Source: an uncultured Collinsella sp.
GTDB taxonomy: Bacteria; Actinomycetota; Coriobacteriia; Coriobacteriales; Coriobacteriaceae
Direction: 5' to 3'
Length of the DNA: 24,353 nt
Assembly: GCA_900754075.1 (NCBI GenBank)
Contig: CAAEBN010000068.1
Coordinates: 1-24,353, forward strand
Positions 15,066 to 21,820 of this stretch are shown here, one piece after another. The notes under the pieces were generated by a model, which was given only the letters and a program-made list of their open reading frames with translations, ran no database searches and was not told the DNA's origin. Numbering within the stretch: the first letter of the stretch is position 1; the number at the start of each line of letters is the position of its first letter. A program made the position numbers and the translations under genes.

Positions 15066-17230
15066 GCGGCCTCCCCCTCACCGTTGCCAGCGGGCGCGAT
15101 GCGCTGCAGCAGGGCCACTACATCCTCGCTGTCGACGAGTTCCACCGTAATGTGCTTGGCGGCCATACGCGCACAAATAACGGGCAGGTCAGCTTCGGTT
15201 GCCTGTCGCATGAGCAGGTAAAGCGTGTCGCCATCGACCAGGCCCGCAGCGTCACTCTCGCGAATCGCCGACCCAATGGCGCCGACCAGCTCGCCAACAG
15301 GCTCCATGCCCGGCACCACGCGCAGGAGCAAGAAGCTCCCCATCTTGTTGTCCGCAAGCGCTTGCTCGGCGGCAAGCTCCCGGCCAAAGGCGTCGTGGTT
15401 GAGCACGCACGTGCCGGCAACGCAGCGCTTATCCTGCGCCACGGCCTCGTAATCGAAGGCGCGTCCCAGCGCGCTTTCCACCAGGCCGCACAGGATGCGG
15501 AACAGGTTTTGGTAGTACAGGGTCATTTGGCTTTCGGCCACGTGACGCACAAAGATCAACACGGCGGGGGCTCCATCGCGCTCGATGGCATAGCCAAACA
15601 TCGGAAGCCCCGACGTCAGCGCACGGTTCACCCACAAACCCGAGATCGCACCTTGGAGCACGGGCGCAAGGTCATCGAGCGAGAGCGAGCGCGGCACATT
15701 GCTGGAAATCGCCGGGCTCGCCGCTACCAGGCGCGCAAATGCCCCGCCCGAAACATGGTAGATCGTCACCGAATCGTTCTCGAGAATCTCGCCCAGCAAC
15801 TCGCAGCACTTGCGGTATATATCACGCGGGTTGAGTACGTCGAGCTCCTGTGTCACGGCAAATATCTTGCCAAAGCTGTCGTGACGCCCCACAATCTGTC
15901 GCTTATAGGCACGCTTGTCCTCGATTGCGTCGTGATAGAGCCGCGTTAGGAACGTATTGCGGTTTCGCACAAGCTCGTTCTCGTCACGCTCCGCCTTAAT
16001 TGCCTCGCTGTTGCGCAGCTGTACATAGCCGCACACGGCACCCACCACAAAGTACGCAATAAACGGCAGCCAGTTGGAAGGCTCATAGAACAAGCCCTGA
16101 AAGGTATAGCCGTACAGGGCAAAATAGCTCATGGCCAGACCAATAGACGCCAGCAGCGCGGCGACCAGGCCAAAGTCGAGCCCGTAGAGCGTGCCAATCA
16201 GGACCACATAGAGCAGACGATAGTCGAGCACGTTGAGCTGGGCCGATTGGGAGAACAGATGCTCCAGCACCTCGAACAGCACCCATGCGAAGCCCGTCTC
16301 CAGGCATTTAATGGGCATCGCGCGCAGCTGAATGCGATCGATGGCCGCACGAAGGGGATTGGCCTTTTTGGTGCGGGTGTTAGCCCAGCGGGCGTGAATG
16401 GTCGAAAGGTCGCGCAGCAGGTCGTAACGCTGAAACCAGCCATAGCGTTTGCGAATGACATCGCCTGCGGGCAACGCATAGCCGGTCGACTCTCCATAGG
16501 CAACGGACAACCCGGGGAACAGGCCCTGGAGCGCGCCGCCCAAGTCGCCCGTTGTGCGGCCGAAGGCATCTGCGACCTCAAGCGTCTCGAAGGTGGCATC
16601 CCAGCTATCGAAGACGCGATGCACCAGCACCGCCAGCTCCTCCGCGCATAGCAAGGGAAACGGCGCGTCCGCAACACCTTGGAGCACGACCGACCCGGTC
16701 GAGCACGCCTCGAACAGCGGCACCAAGAAGGGGTCGCTGAGCGCCGCGGAGGCGGTATAGAGATAGGGCGTGCGCAGGATCTTGGCCTGGATGCCATCTT
16801 GCGAGGCGTAGTAGCGACAGAGGTCGTTGGCCGCGCGGGCGATAATGCCCTTGCCGGTTTGGGCGGCAGCATCTGTAGCATCAAGCGAATCGGCATTGCT
16901 CGCTGCGCCACCAGCACCCTCCGCGCCCGCAGGACCCGCCACATACAGCAGCTGCACACGGCGGCCCATACAAGCACGAAACACCGAGCGTAGCAGCTCA
17001 ATGTCGCCAAAAGTCTCGGTATGCGGAGTGAGATAAGTAGAGAGGTAGACCACACGGTCGAACTCATAAGCCTGGTCCAGGTGGCGCAGCAACTCTTTCC
17101 ACGAGCCGTGGGACGATGACTCGCGCTGCGCATCGTCGGCAGCTACAACCTGAACATGGTCACCGGGAAACGCCTTGGCACAAAAGTCATCGTCAACATA
17201 CGCGGTATTGCCAACAACCAGCACCTCCAT
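15062..17230 (-). CDS. pelD: PelD-like c-di-GMP receptor with N-terminal SDR-like domain
   Basis: The 722-residue protein has an N-terminal Rossmann/SDR-like part (about 1-300, starting MEVLVVGNTAYV), four membrane segments (about 320-430; VVLIGTLYGLDFGLVAALLA, LPFIAYFVVGAVCGYVQL), a short charged helix, a GAF domain (about 470-610) and a degenerate GGDEF domain. In the last domain, RESD (R657, D660) is followed after exactly five residues by DGDTL, which replaces GGDEF. That is an intact I-site RxxD with a dead active site, the arrangement that lets PelD bind c-di-GMP and switch Pel synthesis on. The start is ATG 17230, with GGGAGG 8 nt upstream; a TTG at 17269 is less likely. It is the first gene of the operon. 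The SDR-like part lacks a clean GxxGxxG, so catalysis is doubtful. Confidence 0.88.
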   Translation of the reverse strand: MEVLVVGNTAYVDDDFCAKAFPGDHVQVVAADDAQRESSSHGSWKELLRHLDQAYEFDRVVYLSTYLTPHTETFGDIELLRSVFRACMGRRVQLLYVAGPAGAEGAGGAASNADSLDATDAAAQTGKGIIARAANDLCRYYASQDGIQAKILRTPYLYTASAALSDPFLVPLFEACSTGSVVLQGVADAPFPLLCAEELAVLVHRVFDSWDATFETLEVADAFGRTTGDLGGALQGLFPGLSVAYGESTGYALPAGDVIRKRYGWFQRYDLLRDLSTIHARWANTRTKKANPLRAAIDRIQLRAMPIKCLETGFAWVLFEVLEHLFSQSAQLNVLDYRLLYVVLIGTLYGLDFGLVAALLASIGLAMSYFALYGYTFQGLFYEPSNWLPFIAYFVVGAVCGYVQLRNSEAIKAERDENELVRNRNTFLTRLYHDAIEDKRAYKRQIVGRHDSFGKIFAVTQELDVLNPRDIYRKCCELLGEILENDSVTIYHVSGGAFARLVAASPAISSNVPRSLSLDDLAPVLQGAISGLWVNRALTSGLPMFGYAIERDGAPAVLIFVRHVAESQMTLYYQNLFRILCGLVESALGRAFDYEAVAQDKRCVAGTCVLNHDAFGRELAAEQALADNKMGSFLLLRVVPGMEPVGELVGAIGSAIRESDAAGLVDGDTLYLLMRQATEADLPVICARMAAKHITVELVDSEDVVALLQRIAPAGNGEGEAA

Positions 17231-17400
17231 GGCGCGCCCCTCCCAAAATTCCACTTTTACCATAGTCAAACATGCGTATTGTACGCTGTCAACGCAAGTC
17301 GAGGCGCCTTTAAGGCTGTGTTAAGTACTTTTTTAGAGTATGGGGTGAGGAGCACCTTACCGTGAGTCGCCCTCAATCGTCGTACATTTAATCTGGAGCT
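17231..17400 (-). promoter_or_regulatory. Upstream region of the Pel operon
   Basis: This 170-nt gap precedes the operon. On the minus strand it holds a consensus -35 hexamer TTGACA (17292-17287), but no well-spaced -10 (TACAAT is too close; TATGGT too far), so the promoter is only tentative. A short palindrome, GCCTTTAAGGC, lies near 17308-17318. No c-di-GMP riboswitch-like structure was recognised. Confidence 0.35.
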
Positions 17401-18504
17401 TTAATACCTCGATAGAATCTCATCTCTATTATCTTTGAGATACTCGTCCAAATCCGGCACAGCAAATTGAACATAGCCCCTCTGAGGCGCCTGGATAACT
17501 TCTCGTGAAAGCAGCTTGGCCCTAACAGAACTCAGCTCACTCGTCTTTTTACCAAGGCGTTTGGCTAAATCCGAGGTCTTGGATTGCCTACTATCCTCGC
17601 ACATGGCATACAGGTAGTTGATTTCATTACGGGAAAGACCCGAAATTGCAGGCTCGTGGACCACGTCGTGGAAACGAGCCTCGGCAAGCAGGATACCTTC
17701 ATCAACATCGCGCTCACTAACGAGAGTTGATTTCTCCCGATGAAGGTTGGCGCGCTGCCAGATTGAATACCCAACAAGTTGAACTAAATACGCATAACCT
17801 TTTGTTGCTCTCGCCGCTTTTGATAGCAAATCCCCGTCGAGAGAAAGACCGGTCGCGTTAAAGCTATCACTCAAAGAAAGTGCAATCTCGATTTGATTGA
17901 TAGGAGCAAGGTCTTCGGGAACCGCGCGGCGAAGAAAAGTAAGTGCCTTGCCGTTAATGAGATCCATAACGCCCGATGGCAATCCGGCAAAGGCAAGAGC
18001 GATGTTGGCTTTCTCCCCAATGAGCAATTGAACTGTTGAGGCAATAATACGCATTTCCTCAACTGGGGCATCTTGGACTTCATCAACAGCGATGAACAAG
18101 CCCTTTGAGCCCTGTGCAACCTGCTTTAGTTTTGCCCGAAGGCTCATTTCGCTTGAAGAAATGTCCAACTTGGCAGAAGCAATACCAACGTTAACGCCAA
18201 GTGAAGCGGAGGAAAAAGACAGTTGGTCTTGAATCTGCTCCATAAGATCGTGCGACAAACGCGGACCAGCCGAAACAACAACGGCCTTCCAACCCAGTTC
18301 AATCGCTCGGTCGCGCAGATCGCAAAGAAGAACCGTTTTCCCCGACCCGCGCGGGCCTGTGATTCGCATAAGACGTGCGGGGGCGCCAACGCCGGACATA
18401 AGACCCTCCACGAACTCGAGAGAGATATCATCACGACCGATGATTCGAGGAGGCTCCGCACCGGCGGTCGGACGAAATGGATTGTAGAACTTGGCTTTGT
18501 CCAT
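17401..18504 (-). CDS. AAA/STAND-type ATPase with C-terminal winged helix (copy 1)
   Basis: The 367-residue protein has a Walker A motif GPRGSGKT (residues 50-57), a Walker B strand LFIAVDEVQD (D141, E142), and a sensor-like LAFAGLPSG. A C-terminal winged helix follows (LAKRLGKKTSELSSVRAKLL, then GYVQFAVPDLDEYL). This is the Orc1/Cdc6-like, archaeal-ATPase type layout also used by STAND regulators. The protein shares its N-terminal pattern (NP-P-AGA-P-GRD) and whole domain order with the next upstream gene, so the two are diverged paralogues. GC content is clearly lower than in the Pel genes, suggesting transfer. Function is unknown: possible roles are regulation, plasmid/phage maintenance or defence. 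The start at 18504 gives the conserved NPF region; GAGGA lies upstream. Confidence 0.8.
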   Translation of the reverse strand: MDKAKFYNPFRPTAGAEPPRIIGRDDISLEFVEGLMSGVGAPARLMRITGPRGSGKTVLLCDLRDRAIELGWKAVVVSAGPRLSHDLMEQIQDQLSFSSASLGVNVGIASAKLDISSSEMSLRAKLKQVAQGSKGLFIAVDEVQDAPVEEMRIIASTVQLLIGEKANIALAFAGLPSGVMDLINGKALTFLRRAVPEDLAPINQIEIALSLSDSFNATGLSLDGDLLSKAARATKGYAYLVQLVGYSIWQRANLHREKSTLVSERDVDEGILLAEARFHDVVHEPAISGLSRNEINYLYAMCEDSRQSKTSDLAKRLGKKTSELSSVRAKLLSREVIQAPQRGYVQFAVPDLDEYLKDNRDEILSRY

Positions 18505-18531
18505 AACCAGAATCCTCAGGCAAACGTCGCG

Positions 18532-18583
18532 TATATATCTTTATAGACAATTATAAAGATATATAAAACTTTATAGACAATTA
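18532..18583. repeat. 14-bp inverted repeat and 15-bp direct repeat between the ATPase genes
   Basis: An exact 14-bp inverted repeat (18532-18545 with 18552-18565, loop GACAAT) sits in the 76-nt gap. CTTTATAGACAATTA occurs twice, at 18539-18553 and 18569-18583, 30 bp apart; the second copy overlaps the stop codon of the upstream ATPase gene. The AT-rich hairpin could be a terminator, but the direct repeat suggests an operator for a DNA-binding protein, possibly one of the winged-helix ATPases. Confidence 0.8.
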
Positions 18584-19762
18584 ATCAATTCGTTCCGTAC
18601 GTCTCAAATATCGATCAAACTGAGGAACGGTAAAATCAACCTCTCCCCTTGCAGCAGAGTAAATCATGCCCTTGCTAATCAATTGAGCTCGCAGGGGTCC
18701 AATAGATGAAACGTCTCTCCCCATATAGTGAGCTACATTCGCAAGCGTACAAGGAAGCTCGCCGCAGCGCACCATGGCAATCAAAAACTCCTTTTGCCTT
18801 GGCGTGCATCGATCATATCGAACACTAAAGAAACCTTCGTCAAGACGTGCATCCGTTATAGAAGTGCAGTTGAGCACGGTTTCTAAAGAAATGAACTTAC
18901 TATCAGATGAAGTCCAAATGGTCGAGCAAAGCTCCTGGATGAAATACGGGTATCCCTCTGTATAGTCAATAATGGCATTGACCGCCTCGTCGGAATAATG
19001 CACATCAAGCTTTTGCGCGGGCCTGATAATAGCCTCAACCGCCTTGTCACGGGGAAGCGAATCGACCTTAACAAAGCTAAACTGCCTCTCGGAATAGGTC
19101 TTAGCTTCGCCCAGCATCTTTAGAAGCTTGGGCAGACCGGCGCAGCCAAACATAACAGGAAGGCCAAGCTGAGTCGCACGATGGAGTGCGCATGCCAGGG
19201 CTTCAAGTTCTTCTTTGCTGGCATACTGCAGCTCGTCAATTCCAATAAATATCGAAGATCCTGCAGCTTGAGCATATTTTCCCAGAACGACGAGCACATC
19301 GGTAAAATCGCCAGATAGATTATGAGACGAGGCGAGAGCCGCCCCCAGAGCCTCTTCACTAAAGCCCAAAGACAATGAACCATCGCCCGCATCAACAGAC
19401 AACGTTAACGATGTAAACAAGTTCTTAATCTGCTCTAATTTACTCTTAACGAGTTCAATTCTATTGAGCGAAGCCGATAGCGTACAGCAAGCCGAAGCTA
19501 AAGGAGCAATCAGGCCCTTCTTCTCCTCAACCTCAAAATGACGAACAAGAATGCCTTCGCTCTCGGCAATCGATTCAATCGAATTAAGCAAGACGGTTTT
19601 GCCGACGCCCCTGAGGCCGTACAAAACAAGCGAGCGGCTCTGATAGTTTGCTGCAAGAGCCTTGAGCTGAAGAGAAACTGATTCAAGAATACCATCGCGC
19701 CCAGCAAGGTATTTGGGCATCGCGCCGGCACCGGGCGTATATGGATTGCGAAAATCAATCAT
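18581..19762 (-). CDS. AAA/STAND-type ATPase with C-terminal winged helix (copy 2)
   Basis: The 393-residue paralogue of the downstream ATPase carries Walker A GLRGVGKT (residues 49-56), Walker B IFIGIDELQ, a sensor-like MFGCAGLPKLL and an arginine-rich region RPAQKLDV. It ends in a winged helix (LANVAHYMGRDVSSIGPLRA, then GEVDFTVPQFDRYL). Both proteins begin with an F-NP-(Y/F)-P-AGA-P signature. The start at 19762 is supported by AGGAG 7 nt upstream. Three 10-bp tandem repeats lie 29 nt upstream. Low GC relative to the Pel operon suggests acquisition. ATP hydrolysis and DNA binding are plausible from the motifs; the biological role is not recognised. Confidence 0.8.
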   Translation of the reverse strand: MIDFRNPYTPGAGAMPKYLAGRDGILESVSLQLKALAANYQSRSLVLYGLRGVGKTVLLNSIESIAESEGILVRHFEVEEKKGLIAPLASACCTLSASLNRIELVKSKLEQIKNLFTSLTLSVDAGDGSLSLGFSEEALGAALASSHNLSGDFTDVLVVLGKYAQAAGSSIFIGIDELQYASKEELEALACALHRATQLGLPVMFGCAGLPKLLKMLGEAKTYSERQFSFVKVDSLPRDKAVEAIIRPAQKLDVHYSDEAVNAIIDYTEGYPYFIQELCSTIWTSSDSKFISLETVLNCTSITDARLDEGFFSVRYDRCTPRQKEFLIAMVRCGELPCTLANVAHYMGRDVSSIGPLRAQLISKGMIYSAARGEVDFTVPQFDRYLRRTERID

Positions 19763-19790
19763 TACAAGCTCCTAAAGAATAAGGACCGCC

Positions 19791-19834
19791 GGCTGTCACC
19801 GGCTGGCACCAAGTGGCACCAAATTGGTTGGCAC
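19791..19834. promoter_or_regulatory. Tandem 10-bp repeats upstream of the ATPase pair
   Basis: Three consecutive decamers share a TGNCACC core: GGCTGTCACC, GGCTGGCACC and AAGTGGCACC (19791-19820). A related TTGGCAC follows at 19828-19834, together with the odd palindrome ACCAAATTGGT at 19819-19829. One-turn spacing puts each core on the same DNA face, as in iteron-like or cooperative operator sites. It lies 29-72 nt upstream of the start codon. Confidence 0.65.
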
Positions 19835-20080
19835 AACGCCCGATAATATGCTACACATCATACCAAGACACCGATAACGCAATACGGATAACAAGTAGTG
19901 CAGCAGGGAGCAAATCGACCCGTCGATCGCAAAGACACGCAAAAGCTGCCAGACCGATAGAAATTAACCTTGATATCTCTTAAGTTGAACCCAATCAACT
20001 AAGAATGCAAGCAGCGAAATCGCGACTAACTCTGAAATTAAATAGATTAGCCAGGAAGACTGCGTACATTTCCGAGGAAA
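19835..20080. other. Intergenic region with an in-frame extension of the next gene
   Basis: No complete gene is seen here. The minus-strand frame of the neighbouring membrane-protein gene stays open for 38 codons past its TAG stop (20080 to 19967, TAA at 19966-19964), encoding a hydrophobic helix WLIYLISELVAISLLAFLVD. No start codon precedes this segment. The rest of the region is AT-rich and probably holds the promoter of the ATPase pair. Confidence 0.5.
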
Positions 20081-20530
20081 CTATTTATTCAGCGATCGCT
20101 CTGCCATAATCCAGACAATTGCCTTAAATAAGCCGTAACCGACTAATATAATCCCTGTCCACGTTAAATACTCAACGCAAGAACCCGCAATTTTTATTGA
20201 ATCCGCAGCGTTTAAATGGTAGGACGCATATACTGCGGCACAAGCGGTAACGATAAAAGCGAACACCGTCATAACCAGCATTACAACCACAGCATAATAC
20301 GCCATCGATAACACAAGATCGAGCAGGCGACGCTTCCCATAATTAGAAGCAACCTTCGCAGCCCTTGAATAAAGAGCGTCCTTCACTTCAGGGTCTGTTG
20401 AGTTATTGGCAAGCGTAATTAAATCCTCAAGTTCATCTTTAGCAGAAGGGATCAATGTCTTTTTGCCTGCAAAAAACGCCAACAACGATCCAAAAGCCCC
20501 ACTAAAAACAGATGCAAGAAACTCAAACAC
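20081..20530 (-). CDS. Small membrane protein of unknown function
   Basis: I do not recognise this family. From the GTG at 20530 the product is 149 residues: an N-terminal hydrophobic/amphipathic helix (FEFLASVFSGAFGSLLAFFA), a charged helical stretch (about 25-65) and two membrane segments (YYAVVVMLVMTVFAFIVTAC and TGIILVGYGLFKAIVWIM). The GTG is preferred over the ATG at 20548 because the ATG's first codons are themselves the ribosome-binding sequence AGAAGGGGTGG, placed 6 nt before the GTG. The gene is AT-richer than its surroundings and lies upstream of the ATPase pair on the same strand, but 318 nt away. After the stop codon the frame remains open and encodes a third hydrophobic helix, so the stop might be a nonsense mutation. 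Confidence 0.55.
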   Translation of the reverse strand: MFEFLASVFSGAFGSLLAFFAGKKTLIPSAKDELEDLITLANNSTDPEVKDALYSRAAKVASNYGKRRLLDLVLSMAYYAVVVMLVMTVFAFIVTACAAVYASYHLNAADSIKIAGSCVEYLTWTGIILVGYGLFKAIVWIMAERSLNK

Positions 20531-20548
20531 GCAACCACCCCTTCTCAT

Positions 20549-20920
20549 GCTTCAATTAAATACCTATTGCCCATAGTGGCCGAAGCTAAACAAGCTCAAC
20601 GCATAAAACCAAATCTATATAACCAACGCTGCAGCAGCTCAAATCTAATAACTCGAACCCAATGATTCAAAATTGAAGCGATAGGATAAACCGAAAGATA
20701 AGAGCAATGATTCACTCGCTCCACCGATATCACGAAAAGGCACCGGAATAGGACGTGGGCACCGGGGCCGGGACGCGGCACACCCCTTATGACGAAGCTC
20801 ACGAAAGCGCAAGGGAAGAACGTCTGAGGCAGACAGCTGCATGGATTGTTAAGCCGTCGGAGGCACAAGAAATCAGTTACACAAAACCAACAGCCGAATA
20901 CGCACAAAACGATATGAGAA
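20549..20920. other. Gene-free region
   Basis: I see no supportable gene here. Overlapping frames on both strands lack family features and ribosome-binding sites. A GC-rich patch (about 20750-20840) sits inside AT-rich DNA, consistent with decayed or recombined mobile DNA. Confidence 0.4.
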
Positions 20921-21041
20921 AGCCATTGGGGTCGCCTCCCCCGCGGCGCAGCTTCTTTCCGCGGGCTCGGGGTGCCACAATGGGCTTTGAGTATCGGCCC
21001 GTGCGGTAGCCCTTACCGCACCTGCGGGGAGGAGGCTTCCC
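20921..21041 (+). ncRNA. Structured IS110-type left-end leader, possible bridge RNA region
   Basis: Sequence changes abruptly from AT-rich to GC-rich at about 20920. Two hairpins follow: CCCGCGG/CCGCGGG (20940-20946, 20959-20965) and GTGCGGTA/TACCGCAC (21001-21008, 21014-21021, loop GCCCT), then a strong GGGAGGAGG before the transposase start. IS110-group elements encode their guide (bridge) RNA in the left-end non-coding region directly upstream of the transposase, which is where this lies. RNA function is inferred from position and structure only. Confidence 0.4.
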
Positions 21042-21320
21042 ATGCCCCATGTTACCTCCATCGGCCTGGACGTCCACGCGCGATCGGTCGCCGCCGCGGC
21101 GTTCAACCCCTTCACCGGCGAGGTGGTGCGCCGCAGCTTCGGCACCGACGCCTCCGAGATCGCGGAGTGGGCCCTCGGCTTCGAGGACCCGAGGGCGTGC
21201 TACGAGAGCGGCCCCACCGGGTTCCACATGGCGCGCGAGCTGCGCGCGCTCGACCTCGACAGCGCCGCGGCCGCCGTCTCCAGGATACAGAGGCCGGCGG
21301 CGGACACGCGCCGCAAGATC
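21042..21320 (+). pseudogene. IS110-family transposase, 5' fragment
   Basis: The first 90 or so residues match the RuvC-like N-terminal domain of IS110-family transposases: MPHVTSIGLDVHARSVAAAA with the first catalytic Asp in GLDVH, TGEVVRRSFG, and CYESGPTGFHMARELRAL with the second catalytic acidic residue (YEAGPTG type). Similarity stops near RRPAADTRRK, just before the expected DRRDA motif, and the frame then runs through unrelated sequence to a stop at about 21455. The catalytic C-terminal serine domain and right end are missing, so this is a dead remnant joined to foreign DNA at about 21318. GGGAGGAGG precedes the ATG. Confidence 0.8.
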
Positions 21321-21415
21321 ACGTCCCCGACGGACTCGATCGCGTGGCGGCGCTCCGCCCTGCTCAGCTTCGCCATGTTCCCCTTGAAGGTGATTGCCGG
21401 GTCTTCGGCGTTCAT
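21320..21415 (-). pseudogene. 5' remnant of an unrecognised gene
   Basis: On the minus strand an ATG at 21415, preceded by GGGAG and, further up, a TTGACA (21479-21474) with ATAT-rich DNA about 18 nt later, opens a frame reading MNAEDPAITFKGNMAKLSRA and onward (about 32 residues). It then runs into the antisense of the IS110 fragment. It looks like the start of a real gene cut off by the same junction that truncates the transposase. Family not recognised. Confidence 0.3.
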
Positions 21416-21486
21416 GCTGCTCCCATCATCGCGGTCTACGGGGTCAACGATATGACACCGTGGGGAACATATATGTCAATCCAGGT

Positions 21487-21702
21487 CTAACAGAACCAAT
21501 AAGAATCGATGACCTTGCAGCCCAAGATGCTCGCCAGCTTCGTGGCGGTCGAGAGTTTCATCAGTGAGGGGTCCTTCTCGTACGACCGATAGCTCTGGAC
21601 CGTAACCCCTAATTCCGCAGCCACCACCTCCTGATTGAATCGGGAAGCCTCCTTTAGAAAAGGCTTCTGGCGTGCTTCTCGGATTGACTTAAGCTCTTGC
21701 AT
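21487..21702 (-). CDS. Small XRE-family (Cro-like) DNA-binding protein
   Basis: The 71-residue protein is a single helix-turn-helix: FNQEVVAAELGVTVQSYRSY forms the HTH, followed by LMKLSTATKLASILGCKVID, the usual helix 4-5 of XRE domains. It is divergent to an S24-type repressor with a shared 118-nt control region, the arrangement of a phage cro/cI switch. The ATG at 21702 has GGAGG 5 nt upstream. It probably competes with the repressor for the AAAGGGAAA sites. Confidence 0.8.
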   Translation of the reverse strand: MQELKSIREARQKPFLKEASRFNQEVVAAELGVTVQSYRSYEKDPSLMKLSTATKLASILGCKVIDSYWFC

Positions 21703-21711
21703 CTGACCTCC

Positions 21712-21781
21712 TTCCCTTTCGTTGAAATAATAGTACTTTCTTTTCCCTTTAAGCGCAATATATTTTCTCTAGAAAGGGAAA
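21712..21781. promoter_or_regulatory. Divergent control region with three AAAGGGAAA-type sites
   Basis: TTTCCCTTT at 21742-21750 and its exact reverse complement AAAGGGAAA at 21773-21781 form a spaced inverted repeat; a third near-copy, TTCCCTTTC, lies at 21712-21720 and overlaps the leader of the Cro-like gene. A candidate minus-strand promoter (TTGCGC, 17 nt, TACTAT) spans the central site. The sites are probable operators for one or both flanking regulators. Confidence 0.6.
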
Positions 21782-21820
21782 TCTTTTTTCTATAGCATAG
21801 AAAAAAGGAGGTATATGCCC

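Noticed and set aside
14161..15081. PelE taken as a single 306-residue ORF from a GTG at 15081
   Set aside because: Its first 43 residues are Cys/Arg-rich and not membrane-like, and the expected first helix is in another frame; the gene is better described as split.
19791..19834. CRISPR-like reading of the tandem repeats
   Set aside because: Repeats are 10 bp with no spacers and no cas genes nearby.
20596..21009. Overlapping small frames on both strands before the IS110 fragment
   Set aside because: No ribosome-binding sites, no domain similarity and conflicting overlap; one runs into the IS left end.
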